Shown piece after piece: positions 33,459-46,327 of a stretch of 64,000 nucleotides of DNA; positions within the stretch are counted from its first letter, which is position 1; every line of letters begins with the position of its first letter. A program made the position numbers and the translations under genes. Source of the stretch: Plasmodiophora brassicae (lineage: Eukaryota; Endomyxa: Phytomyxea; Phytomyxea; Plasmodiophorida); contig CP145417.1 of the NCBI GenBank assembly GCA_036867785.1, positions 1,302,001-1,366,000 on the forward strand. Reading direction: 5' to 3'. Under the pieces are notes generated by a model. That model was not told where the DNA came from. It did no database searches and saw nothing but the letters and a program-made list of their open reading frames with translations.

Positions 33459-34757
33459 CTAAGAAAGAACACCATTGCCTATGCCCATGTGGTAAGCCGA
33501 ACAGAACAGATAGAAACCATCCCAGAGATTATTGTACCGATTACGAGCCGTGGTCCGATTTGCATCTGACCCGAACTCGTGTATGACGTTGGAGCGCTGA
33601 CAGCACGGCCACGACTGGCCATCATGCTTGTAGGGGCGGCGATGCAACTAGCAACGTTCAGGTCAAAGACGACAAAGTTCCCAACAAGGAACAGGAGATG
33701 ATTCCAGCGACGAACTCGAGAGAATTTGCCTGTGGCAATACGTCGAGTTCATATGCGACTTCATCTCACGGGCAGGATATGAACCAGCGAATGAAACGGA
33801 TCGCATTGTCAAATGTTCTAGTCAAGCATGCGCGCGCGACTGACGTACAGATATCGTAACGCGCCGGCTCGGGATAACGTCAGGCAAAGCGTCTTCCAAG
33901 AACCGACGCGCGTCACGATCAAACGTTCGTGGCTCAAAGCTTTCGAAATTGTCTTGAACAGGTGGAGACGTAGTACTGGAAGACTGTGATCCAGAATACA
34001 GCGCGGGCAGAAGCGAAACCGCCATTAATGAAGCGGAACGCAATTGCGAACGAAGGCGCGACGGCGAGGTCACTGGTCCACACCATGGCACAATGGACCT
34101 TCCATTCGAGATGGGTACTCCGGCTTGTCAACGTTGCCGGACACCCATACAACCAGCGCCGAGTTCATTGCCTAACGCTGATTACCCCGAGCCCGTTTCA
34201 CATCCAGGGGCCGACCATAATAATTTCCATTAGGAGTCGTTATTGGCCGGCGCCCGAATTCCATTTCATCTGATTGAGGTATCAGAGGGAACCCACATTA
34301 CCAGTCTTGGAAACGAGTTACCTGGACACTTGCCTTCGAGGTCAAACGATTGTTATAGGGACGCCCTGGTGGTAGTGGCCTCGTAGGAAATCAGCACCAA
34401 ATGTCATCTGGATTGTCAGCGACTTTGATGGTTCCTGGGAGACGTCCAGATAAACCAGTACAAAGGACCCCAGCGAAGGGTCCTCTCGTGTAGGTGCACC
34501 AAGCATCTAATCAAATGATGAGCGTTAGAGAAAACGATTATGCTGCGGGCAGGACACACCGATAGTGTGAATAGGGATGGTGGCACGATTGACTCCAGAC
34601 GTGCCAGCGAATCGCGATCTTGCCAACAAGTAAATTCCACGCCTGTCTCTTGGAACGATTTCGCAAGCAACGTCGATTCCGCATGCAGAAATTCGAAGGC
34701 TGCCTTCCAGAAGACCACTGCGGGGGAGTTTGGACCAGATTTAAACACGGGAGACAA
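33459..34757 (-). pseudogene. W/F-family fragments in spacer 1
   Basis: Two tandem paralogous pieces on the minus strand. The upstream one (34757-34416) has VVFWKAAFEFLHAESTLLAK and SLFTLSVCPARS. The downstream one (34152-33822) has WKVHCAMVWTSDLAVAPSF and VIPSRRVTISVR; further down, 33647-33459 has YNNLWDGFYLFCSAYHMGIG. All match blocks in the plus-strand gene at 4450-6090. A CSLC-type upstream element at 34847-34866 lies about 90 bases before the first piece. Frames change between blocks, so I call fragments; a multi-exon gene is possible. Confidence 0.45.
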
Positions 34758-34996
34758 TACAGAGCTAGACTGGTGAAACCGATGCCTTTCACCATGGCCA
34801 AACCAAGGGGCCGGTTTTCGGCTTGACCGCCATCATCAGCCGCGCGCAATTCTAATTCTGGCATCACCCCTCGCCTCGGCGGGTGGCCTGCTGCCGGCAG
34901 GATAAGCAACGCCAATCGACAGTATTCATTCGGATAGTTTGAAACGAAACACGCACTGGCCAGCTGACATGGACGTCTGCGCTGCCATGCATAGCC

Positions 34997-36983
34997 TTAA
35001 ACGTGGTGGCATTGGACGCAGTCGGCGTACTTCATTGATGCCAGCTGCAGATCCTTCAGACGGCGCTGCACAGACGACGTTGTCAGCGACACGAGGCAGC
35101 ACCACACAGAGCCGGTCGACCTTGAAACGAACGAGCGAGACGACCATAATGATGATCAGGGTGACACAGACGCCGGCCAGGACGTACGCGACGATCGAGC
35201 TGTCACGCGCTGGACGAACGCGCGCATCGGGTGGAGAACCCACCGGGTGGGTTACAGCCGACGTCGACGATCTGGACGCCTTCACGGCCGCGACCGACTG
35301 GAACGCCTTCAATGCGACGCCCCCGGCGATGGCGGTCGATACGGTCGACACGATCCCTGGGTGGACACGGATGTTCAATCAGTACACGACATCCGGTCGA
35401 CAATTAACGTCGCCGGCGCTGACCGGATCGGCGCTCCGGTTGGCCAGAAACGGGCACGTCTTTCCCGGGAATGGGAGCGGCGCGATACCCGACACCGTAT
35501 CCGATCACTGAAGTGGCAGCCGCTGCCAGCAGACCAGCGCCCAGCACCTAAACAAAGCAGGCGTGATCTACTGTCAGTCATGTTGACGCGAGCACCCGGG
35601 CCGGACACGTCCGGTTCCGACCTGATTGCCACGCCTGCTGACAGCGGCCCGGGAGTCGTTGCTCGCACGGTCCAGCCGGGATTGCATGTCGGCCAGGTCT
35701 CGCTGGCACGCCTGCAGGCTTGCGTTGGTCCCGTGCATATCCAGCAGCAATCTCTTGACCTGCTCGTCCAAGTCCAGCGCGCGTTGCTCGTGCAGTTGGG
35801 CCTTGCGTATCGTCTCGTCCAAGAGACGTCCGTTATCGACGCCCCGGCTGGGCGCCTGTGCCACATCGCTGCCGCGAGCCGCGTTGTCCTTCGTCTGGCG
35901 ATACTCCAGTTGGTCACCCTGGACTTGGGTGGCCAGCTGGCCGGTCGCTTCGGAACCCGACACGAACGCGGTAAGCGGATCCGCCTGCTGGTTTGCCAAC
36001 GAACGGGCCAATGTCGTCTCCCGATCGTGAACCGTTGTCAAACCCGGTTCAATCGGGTTTTCCGGCGCCCAGTGCTCGTCGGCATCCCACTCTTCACGAG
36101 CGTTGTGGAAACCCACGTCTATCTCGTCATCCTCCGATATACCGACGCGAGTCGCGTCCGCCTTTGTGGTATCCTTTACACCAACTCGGCTGGACGACGC
36201 GGGGCCGGCGTGCCTGACGTCGACAGGCTGGCGGCACAGAACACAACGGTTAGCAGACAATCCGGGAACACCAACGGTGCTCGTTTCGTGTCTGACATTA
36301 GTGGTTGCTCCAGGGTTGAGAATCTCACCAACGGCGTTGACGATGTTCTCCTTGAGGTGCGTAAGCTGTCCTGATCGGTCAGACCCGCGAACCTCCAGAA
36401 CCAGAACAACGTACCAGGCCTTCGTTTGTGTCCATTGGATTCGGTCCACATATAGATGCGACGGGCCGGAACAGCTCGAAAGGTAAGAGGGACTGGGCCA
36501 GGGTGAAATACGAGTCTGTCCAGGCGTTCCGGATCGGATCGGAAGATGAGGCGGTCCACAACGGCTCCAGGCACTCTGCGACCTGCACCAGTCGACAATC
36601 AGGAGAAACGCTTCACTAGAGCCACCTGCTACGACGAACATGTTTCAGCGTGTTGATGTCTTTGACGACTTCCTTTCGGTCCACGAATGAGGTGACGGCC
36701 TGCATAAACCATCGGCGTCATTCAAACGTCGCGGATTGACGCTCGCTTCAATGCCAGGGGCGCCGATCACCTGCTTCAACTGGTTCGTGATGAAACCGTA
36801 CTGCTCTTCAGGAACCAGCTTGGTCTTCATTGCGGCCACAATCGCGTCCGTGCATTCAAGGAGGGACTTGGCGCACTCGTAACGGATATCCTCATCGTCG
36901 TTCTCTGACCACGGATGGGCGTTCGCCGAAAGGCATAGCGCTGATAGCAATATGCAGACAGCCGCGGCCACCATCCACGACAT
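34997..36983 (-). CDS. CSLC-family membrane protein, copy 9 (long A3)
   Basis: Same exon plan as copy 8. The A3 exon (36582-36415) is 56 codons instead of 28. After the shared VAECLEPLWTA it reads SSSDPIRNAWTDSYFTLAQS and then LLPFELFRPVASICG before rejoining at NEGL. The frame is open throughout. Exon A ends MKTKLVPEEQYGFITNQLKQ before GTGATC; A2 is AVTSFVDRKEVVKDINTL. Exons B-E are almost identical to copy 8. Confidence 0.85.
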
Positions 36984-37274
36984 CGCTGGCGGAAACGTTC
37001 TCAGGACGACCGGGCCTCGTTCGCTTGTGGAGCTCAGCCGCACGCCCTCAAGGGCCGTCAGGCAGCATCAGGCTATATCAGGAGCGCATAATTCTAATTC
37101 GGGCATCCCCGCGCTGCGGCCAGAAATGACTTAGCAGACTCTGCCGGACGGCTTTGCCACAGACGTCGAAGTAACGTGGCGCAGAACGACGGCGAGGCGA
37201 TCGCGGAATGTGGAGGTGCATCTCCCCGAAATCGGCAACGAACCTGTTGTCGTCGTCGTTGTCCGCCTTGTATG

Positions 37275-38573
37275 AGTGGTCGCACGGCCATTGCCTATGA
37301 CCAATGTGGTAAGCCGAACAGAACAGATAGAAACCACTCCGAGAGACTATTGTACCGATTACGAACCGGTCCGATTTTCATCTGACGCGAACTCGTGTAT
37401 GACGTTGGAGCGCTGACAACACGGCCACGACTGGCCGTCATGCTTGTAGGGGCGGCGATGCAACCAGCAACGTTCAGGTCAAAGACGACAAAGTTCCCAA
37501 CAAGGAACAGGAGATGATTCCAGCGACGAACTCGAGAGAATTTGCCTGTGGCAATACGTCGAGTTCATATGCGACTTCATCTCACGGGCAGGATATGAAC
37601 CAGCGAATGAAACGGATCGCATTGTCAAATGTTCTAGTCAAGCATGCGCGCGCGACTGACGTACAGATATCGTAACGCGCCGGCTCGGGATAACGTCAGG
37701 CAAAGCGTCTTCCAAGAACCGACGCGCGTCACGATCAAACGTTCGTGGCTCAAAGCTTTCGAAATTGTCTTGAACAGGTGGAGACGTAGTACTGGAAGAC
37801 TGTGATCCAGAATACAGCGCGGGCAGAAGCGAAACCGCCATTAATGAAGCGGAACGCAATTGCGAACGAAGGCGCGACGGCGAGGTCACTGGTCCACACC
37901 ATGGCACAATGGACCTTCCATTCGAGATGGGTACTCCGGCTTGTCAACGTTGCCGGACACCCATACAACCAGCGCCGAGTTCATTGCCTAACGCTGATTA
38001 CCCCGAGCCCGTTTCACATCCAGGGGCCGACCATAATAATTTCCATTAGGAGTCGTTATTGGCCGGCGCCCGAATTCCATTTCATCTGATTGAGGTATCA
38101 GAGGGAACCCACATTACCAGTCTTGGAAACGAGTTACCTGGACACTTGCCTTCGAGGTCAAACGATTGTTATAGGGACGCCCTGGTGGTAGTGGCCTCGT
38201 AGGAAATCAGCACCAAATGTCATCTGGATTGTCAGCGACTTTGATGGTTCCTGGGAGACGTCCAGATAAACCAGTACAAAGGACCCCAGCGAAGGGTCCT
38301 CTCGTGTAGGTGCACCAAGCATCTAATCAAATGATGAGCGTTAGAGAAAACGATTATGCTGCGGGCAGGACACACCGATAGTGTGAATAGGGATGGTGGC
38401 ACGATTGACTCCAGACGTGCCAGCGAATCGCGATCTTGCCAACAAGTAAATTCCACGCCTGTCTCTTGGAACGATTTCGCAAGCAACGTCGATTCCGCAT
38501 GCAGAAATTCGAAGGCTGCCTTCCAGAAGACCACTGCGGGGGAGTTTGGACCAGATTTAAACACGGGAGACAA
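37275..38573 (-). pseudogene. W/F-family fragments in spacer 2
   Basis: Copy of the spacer-1 fragments. Identical by eye from about 37460 to 38740. The part next to copy 9 (to about 37440) is the variant type: it lacks the AAGAAAGAACA stretch near the TTGCCTATG block. Confidence 0.45.
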
Positions 38574-38812
38574 TACAGAGCTAGACTGGTGAAACCGATG
38601 CCTTTCACCATGGCCAAACCAAGGGGCCGGTTTTCGGCTTGACCGCCATCATCAGCCGCGCGCAATTCTAATTCTGGCATCACCCCTCGCCTCGGCGGGT
38701 GGCCTGCTGCCGGCAGGATAAGCAACGCCAATCGACAGTATTCATTCGGATAGTTTGAAACGAAACACGCACTGGCCAGCTGACATGGACGTCTGCGCTG
38801 CCATGCATAGCC

Positions 38813-40719
38813 TTAAACGTGGTGGCATTGGACGCAGTCGGCGTACTTCATTGATGCCAGCTGCAGATCCTTCAGACGGCGCTGCACAGACGACGTTGTC
38901 AGCGACACGAGGCAGCACCACACAGAGCCGGTCGACCTTGAAACGAACGAGCGAGACGACCATAATGATGATCAGGGTGACACAGACGCCGGCCAGGACG
39001 TACGCGACGATCGAGCTGTCACGCGCTGGACGAACGCGCGCATCGGGTGGAGAACCCACCGGGTGGGTTACAGCCGACGTCGACGATCTGGACGCCTTCA
39101 CGGCCGCGACCGACTGGAACGCCTTCAATGCGACGCCCCCGGCGATGGCGGTCGATACGGTCGACACGATCCCTGGGTGGACACGGATGTTCAATCAGTA
39201 CACGACATCCGGTCGACAATTAACGTCGCCGGCGCTGACCGGATCGGCGCTCCGGTTGGCCAGAAACGGGCACGTCTTTCCCGGGAATGGGAGCGGCGCG
39301 ATACCCGACACCGTATCCGATCACTGAAGTGGCAGCCGCTGCCAGCAGACCAGCGCCCAGCACCTAAACAACGCAGGCGTGATCTACTGTCAGTCATGTT
39401 GACGCGAGCACCCGGGCCGGACACGTCCGGTTCCGACCTGATTGCCACGCGTGCTGACAGCGGCCCGGGAGTCGTTGCTCGCACGGTCCAGCCGGGATTG
39501 CATGTCGGCCAGGTCTCGCTGGCACGCCTGCAGGCTTGCGTTGGTCCCGTGCATATCCAGCAGCAATCTCTTGACCTGCTCGTCCAAGTCCAGCGCGCGT
39601 TGCTCGTGCAGTTGGGCCTTGCGTATCGTCTCGTCCAAGAGACGTCCGTTATCGACGCCCCGGCTGGGCGCCTGTGCCACATCGCTGCCGCGAGCCGCGT
39701 TGTCCTTCGTCTGGCGATACTCCAGTTGGTCACCCTGGACTTGGGTGGCCAGCTGGCCGGTCGTTTCGGAACCCGACACGAACGCGGTAAGCGGATCCGC
39801 CTGCTGGTTTGCCAACGAACGGGCCAATGTCGTCTCCCGATCGTGAACCGTTGTCAAACCCGGTTCGATCGGGTTTTCCGGCGCCCTGTGCTCGTCGGCA
39901 TCCCACTCTTCACGAGCGTCGTCGAACAGCTCGTCCATCTCGTCCTCCTCCGATATACCGACTTCGAGAGCCGCGTCCGCCTTTGTGGTATCCTTTACAC
40001 CAACTCGGCTGGACGACACCGGGACCGCGTGCCTGACGTCGACAGGCTGGAGGCACAGGACACAACGGTTAGCAGGCAATCCGGGAACACTAACAGTGCT
40101 CGTTTCGTGACTGACATTAGTGGTTGCTCCAGGGTTGAGAATCTCACCAACGGCGTTGACGATGTTCTCCTTGAGGTGTGTAAGCTGTACTGATCGGTCA
40201 GACCCGCGAACCTCCGGAACCAGAACAACGTACCAGCCCTTCGTTTTCGACAATTGATTTCCGTGAGGAGCGCCGGTTACGTAAGGCGGTCCACAACGGC
40301 TCCAGGAACTCTGCGACCTGCACCAGTCGACAATCAGGAGAAACGCTTCATTAGAGCCACCTGCTACGACGAACATGTTTCAGCGTGTTGATGTCTTTGA
40401 CGACGTCCTCTCGGTCCACGAATGCAGTGACGGCCTGCATAAACCATCGACGTCATTCAAACGTCGCGGATTGACGGTCGCTTCAATGCCAGGGGGTGTC
40501 GCTCACCTGTTTCAACTGGTTCGTGATAAAACCGTACTGCTCTTCAGGAACCAGCGTGCTCTTCATTGCGGCCACAATCGCGTCCGTGCATTCAAGGAGG
40601 GACTTGGCGCACTCGTAACGGATATCCTCATCGTCGTTCTCTGACCACGGATGGGCGTTCGCCGAAAGGCATAGCGCTGATAGCAATATGCAGACAGCCG
40701 CGGCCACCATCCACGACAT
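38813..40719 (-). CDS. CSLC-family membrane protein, copy 10 (short A3, variant B)
   Basis: Same plan as copy 8, with the short 28-codon A3. The start of exon B differs in a local patch of about 200 bases (39880-40100): ADAALEVGISEEDEMDELFD replaces ADATRVGISEDDEIDVGFHN, with further changes upstream toward exon A4. The rest is nearly identical to copy 8, including tail YADCVQC. Confidence 0.85.
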
Positions 40720-41033
40720 CGCTGGCGGAAACGTTCTCAGGACGACCGGGCCTCGTTCGCGTGTGGAGCTCAGTCGCACGCCCTCAGGGGCCGTCAGGCA
40801 GCATCAGGCTATATCAGGAGCGCATAATTCTAATTCGGGCATCACCGCGCTGCGGCCAGAAATGACTTACCTGAGCAGACTCTGCCGGACGGCTTTGCCA
40901 CAGACGTTGAGGTAACGTGGCGCAGATCGACGGCGAAGCGATCGCGGAATGTGGAGGTGCATCTCTTCGAAATCGGCAACGAACCTGTTGTCGTCGCCGT
41001 TGTCCGCCTTGTATGAGTGGTCGCACGGTTCGC

Positions 41034-42332
41034 CTAAGAAAGAACACCATTGCCTATGCCCATGTGGTAAGCCGAACAGAACAGATAGAAACCATCCCAG
41101 AGATTATTGTACCGATTACGAGCCGTGGTCCGATTTGCATCTGACCCGAACTCGTGTATGACGTTGGAGCGCTGACAGCACGGCCACGACTGGCCATCAT
41201 GCTTGTAGGGGCGGCGATGCAACTAGCAACGTTCAGGTCAAAGACGACAAAGTTCCCAACAAGGAACAGGAGATGATTCCAGCGACGAACTCGAGAGAAT
41301 TTGCCTGTGGCAATACGTCGAGTTCATATGCGACTTCATCTCACGGGCAGGATATGAACCAGCGAATGAAACGGATCGCATTGTCAAATGTTCTAGTCAA
41401 GCATGCGCGCGCGACTGACGTACAGATATCGTAACGCGCCGGCTCGGGATAACGTCAGGCAAAGCGTCTTCCAAGAACCGACGCGCGTCACGATCAAACG
41501 TTCGTGGCTCAAAGCTTTCGAAATTGTCTTGAACAGGTGGAGACGTAGTACTGGAAGACTGTGATCCAGAATACAGCGCGGGCAGAAGCGAAACCGCCAT
41601 TAATGAAGCGGAACGCAATTGCGAACGAAGGCGCGACGGCGAGGTCACTGGTCCACACCATGGCACAATGGACCTTCCATTCGAGATGGGTACTCCGGCT
41701 TGTCAACGTTGCCGGACACCCATACAACCAGCGCCGAGTTCATTGCCTAACGCTGATTACCCCGAGCCCGTTTCACATCCAGGGGCCGACCATAATAATT
41801 TCCATTAGGAGTCGTTATTGGCCGGCGCCCGAATTCCATTTCATCTGATTGAGGTATCAGAGGGAACCCACATTACCAGTCTTGGAAACGAGTTACCTGG
41901 ACACTTGCCTTCGAGGTCAAACGATTGTTATAGGGACGCCCTGGTGGTAGTGGCCTCGTAGGAAATCAGCACCAAATGTCATCTGGATTGTCAGCGACTT
42001 TGATGGTTCCTGGGAGACGTCCAGATAAACCAGTACAAAGGACCCCAGCGAAGGGTCCTCTCGTGTAGGTGCACCAAGCATCTAATCAAATGATGAGCGT
42101 TAGAGAAAACGATTATGCTGCGGGCAGGACACACCGATAGTGTGAATAGGGATGGTGGCACGATTGACTCCAGACGTGCCAGCGAATCGCGATCTTGCCA
42201 ACAAGTAAATTCCACGCCTGTCTCTTGGAACGATTTCGCAAGCAACGTCGATTCCGCATGCAGAAATTCGAAGGCTGCCTTCCAGAAGACCACTGCGGGG
42301 GAGTTTGGACCAGATTTAAACACGGGAGACAA
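41034..42332 (-). pseudogene. W/F-family fragments in spacer 3
   Basis: Copy of spacer 1, same type as the spacer beside copies 8 and 11. Confidence 0.45.
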
Positions 42333-42571
42333 TACAGAGCTAGACTGGTGAAACCGATGCCTTTCACCATGGCCAAACCAAGGGGCCGGTTTTCGGCTTG
42401 ACCGCCATCATCAGCCGCGCGCAATTCTAATTCTGGCATCACCCCTCGCCTCGGCGGGTGGCCTGCTGCCGGCAGGATAAGCAACGCCAATCGACAGTAT
42501 TCATTCGGATAGTTTGAAACGAAACACGCACTGGCCAGCTGACATGGACGTCTGCGCTGCCATGCATAGCC

Positions 42572-44475
42572 TTAAACGTGGTGGCATTGGACGCAGTCGG
42601 CGTACTTCATTGATGCCAGCTGCAGATCCTTCAGACGGCGCTGCACAGACGACGTTGTCAGCGACACGAGGCAGCACCACACAGAGCCGGTCGACCTTGA
42701 AACGAACGAGCGAGACGACCATAATGATGATCAGGGTGACACAGACGCCGGCCAGGACGTACGCGACGATCGAGCTGTCACGCGCTGGACGAACGCGCGC
42801 ATCGGGTGGAGAACCCACCGGGTGGGTTACAGCCGACGTCGACGATCTGGACGCCTTCACGGCCGCGACCGACTGGAACGCCTTCAATGCGACGCCCCCG
42901 GCGATGGCGGTCGATACGGTCGACACGATCCCTGGGTGGACACGGATGTTCAATCAGTACACGACATCCGGTCGACAATTAACGTCGCCGGCGCTGACCG
43001 GATCGGCGCTCCGGTTGGCCAGAAACGGGCACGTCTTTCCCGGGAATGGGAGCGGCGCGATACCCGACACCGTATCCGATCACTGAAGTGGCAGCCGCTG
43101 CCAGCAGACCAGCGCCCAGCACCTAAACAAAGCAGGCGTGATCTACTGTCAGTCATGTTGACGCGAGCACCCGGGCCGGACACGTCCGGTTCCGACCTGA
43201 TTGCCACGCCTGCTGACAGCGGCCCGGGAGTCGTTGCTCGCACGGTCCAGCCGGGATTGCATGTCGGCCAGGTCTCGCTGGCACGCCTGCAGGCTTGCGT
43301 TGGTCCCGTGCATATCCAGCAGCAATCTCTTGACCTGCTCGTCCAAGTCCAGCGCGCGTTGCTCGTGCAGTTGGGCCTTGCGTATCGTCTCGTCCAAGAG
43401 ACGTCCGTTATCGACGCCCCGGCTGGGCGCCTGTGCCACATCGCTGCCGCGAGCCGCGTTGTCCTTCGTCTGGCGATACTCCAGTTGGTCACCCTGGACT
43501 TGGGTGGCCAGCTGGCCGGTCGCTTCGGAACCCGACACGAACGCGGTAAGCGGATCCGCCTGCTGGTTTGCCAACGAACGGGCCAATGTCGTCTCCCGAT
43601 CGTGAACCGTTGTCAAACCCGGTTCAATCGGGTTTTCCGGCGCCCAGTGCTCGTCGGCATCCCACTCTTCACGAGCGTTGTGGAAACCCACGTCTATCTC
43701 GTCATCCTCCGATATACCGACGCGAGTCGCGTCCGCCTTTGTGGTATCCTTTACACCAACTCGGCTGGACGACGCGGGGCCGGCGTGCCTGACGTCGACA
43801 GGCTGGCGGCACAGAACACAACGGTTAGCAGACAATCCGGGAACACCAACGGTGCTCGTTTCGTGTCTGACATTAGTGGTTGCTCCAGGGTTGAGAATCT
43901 CACCAACGGCGTTGACGATGTTCTCCTTGAGGTGTGTAAGCTGTACTGATCGGTCAGACCCGCGAACCTCCGGAACCAGAACAACGTACCAGCCCTTCGT
44001 TTTCGACAATTGATTTCCGTGAGGAGCGCCGGTTACGTAAGGCGGTCCACAACGGCTCCAGGAACTCTGCGACCTGCACCAGTCGACAATCAGGAGAAAC
44101 GCTTCATTAGAGCCACCTGCTACGACGAACATGTTTCAGCGTGTTGATGTCTTTGACGACGTCCTCTCGGTCCACGAATGCAGTGACGGCCTGCATAAAC
44201 CATCGACGTCATTCAAACGTCGCGGATTGACGGTCGCTTCAATGCCAGGGGGTGTCGCTCACCTGTTTCAACTGGTTCGTGATAAAACCGTACTGCTCTT
44301 CAGGAACCAGCGTGCTCTTCATTGCGGCCACAATCGCGTCCGTGCATTCAAGGAGGGACTTGGCGCACTCGTAACGGATATCCTCATCGTCGTTCTCTGA
44401 CCACGGATGGGCGTTCGCCGAAAGGCATAGCGCTGATAGCAATATGCAGACAGCCGCGGCCACCATCCACGACAT
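42572..44475 (-). CDS. CSLC-family membrane protein, copy 11 (short A3)
   Basis: Exon plan and sequence as copy 8, including B (ADATRVGISEDDEIDVGFHN) and the 28-codon A3. It is the equivalent of copy 8 one higher-order period (11,331 bases) to the right. Confidence 0.85.
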
Positions 44476-44789
44476 CGCTGGCGGAAACGTTCTCAGGACG
44501 ACCGGGCCTCGTTCGCGTGTGGAGCTCAGTCGCACGCCCTCAGGGGCCGTCAGGCAGCATCAGGCTATATCAGGAGCGCATAATTCTAATTCGGGCATCA
44601 CCGCGCTGCGGCCAGAAATGACTTACCTGAGCAGACTCTGCCGGACGGCTTTGCCACAGACGTTGAGGTAACGTGGCGCAGATCGACGGCGAAGCGATCG
44701 CGGAATGTGGAGGTGCATCTCTTCGAAATCGGCAACGAACCTGTTGTCGTCGCCGTTGTCCGCCTTGTATGAGTGGTCGCACGGTTCGC

Positions 44790-46088
44790 CTAAGAAAGAA
44801 CACCATTGCCTATGCCCATGTGGTAAGCCGAACAGAACAGATAGAAACCATCCCAGAGATTATTGTACCGATTACGAGCCGTGGTCCGATTTGCATCTGA
44901 CCCGAACTCGTGTATGACGTTGGAGCGCTGACAGCACGGCCACGACTGGCCATCATGCTTGTAGGGGCGGCGATGCAACTAGCAACGTTCAGGTCAAAGA
45001 CGACAAAGTTCCCAACAAGGAACAGGAGATGATTCCAGCGACGAACTCGAGAGAATTTGCCTGTGGCAATACGTCGAGTTCATATGCGACTTCATCTCAC
45101 GGGCAGGATATGAACCAGCGAATGAAACGGATCGCATTGTCAAATGTTCTAGTCAAGCATGCGCGCGCGACTGACGTACAGATATCGTAACGCGCCGGCT
45201 CGGGATAACGTCAGGCAAAGCGTCTTCCAAGAACCGACGCGCGTCACGATCAAACGTTCGTGGCTCAAAGCTTTCGAAATTGTCTTGAACAGGTGGAGAC
45301 GTAGTACTGGAAGACTGTGATCCAGAATACAGCGCGGGCAGAAGCGAAACCGCCATTAATGAAGCGGAACGCAATTGCGAACGAAGGCGCGACGGCGAGG
45401 TCACTGGTCCACACCATGGCACAATGGACCTTCCATTCGAGATGGGTACTCCGGCTTGTCAACGTTGCCGGACACCCATACAACCAGCGCCGAGTTCATT
45501 GCCTAACGCTGATTACCCCGAGCCCGTTTCACATCCAGGGGCCGACCATAATAATTTCCATTAGGAGTCGTTATTGGCCGGCGCCCGAATTCCATTTCAT
45601 CTGATTGAGGTATCAGAGGGAACCCACATTACCAGTCTTGGAAACGAGTTACCTGGACACTTGCCTTCGAGGTCAAACGATTGTTATAGGGACGCCCTGG
45701 TGGTAGTGGCCTCGTAGGAAATCAGCACCAAATGTCATCTGGATTGTCAGCGACTTTGATGGTTCCTGGGAGACGTCCAGATAAACCAGTACAAAGGACC
45801 CCAGCGAAGGGTCCTCTCGTGTAGGTGCACCAAGCATCTAATCAAATGATGAGCGTTAGAGAAAACGATTATGCTGCGGGCAGGACACACCGATAGTGTG
45901 AATAGGGATGGTGGCACGATTGACTCCAGACGTGCCAGCGAATCGCGATCTTGCCAACAAGTAAATTCCACGCCTGTCTCTTGGAACGATTTCGCAAGCA
46001 ACGTCGATTCCGCATGCAGAAATTCGAAGGCTGCCTTCCAGAAGACCACTGCGGGGGAGTTTGGACCAGATTTAAACACGGGAGACAA
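44790..46088 (-). pseudogene. W/F-family fragments in spacer 4
   Basis: Copy of spacer 1. Confidence 0.45.
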
Positions 46089-46327
46089 TACAGAGCTAGA
46101 CTGGTGAAACCGATGCCTTTCACCATGGCCAAACCAAGGGGCCGGTTTTCGGCTTGACCGCCATCATCAGCCGCGCGCAATTCTAATTCTGGCATCACCC
46201 CTCGCCTCGGCGGGTGGCCTGCTGCCGGCAGGATAAGCAACGCCAATCGACAGTATTCATTCGGATAGTTTGAAACGAAACACGCACTGGCCAGCTGACA
46301 TGGACGTCTGCGCTGCCATGCATAGCC

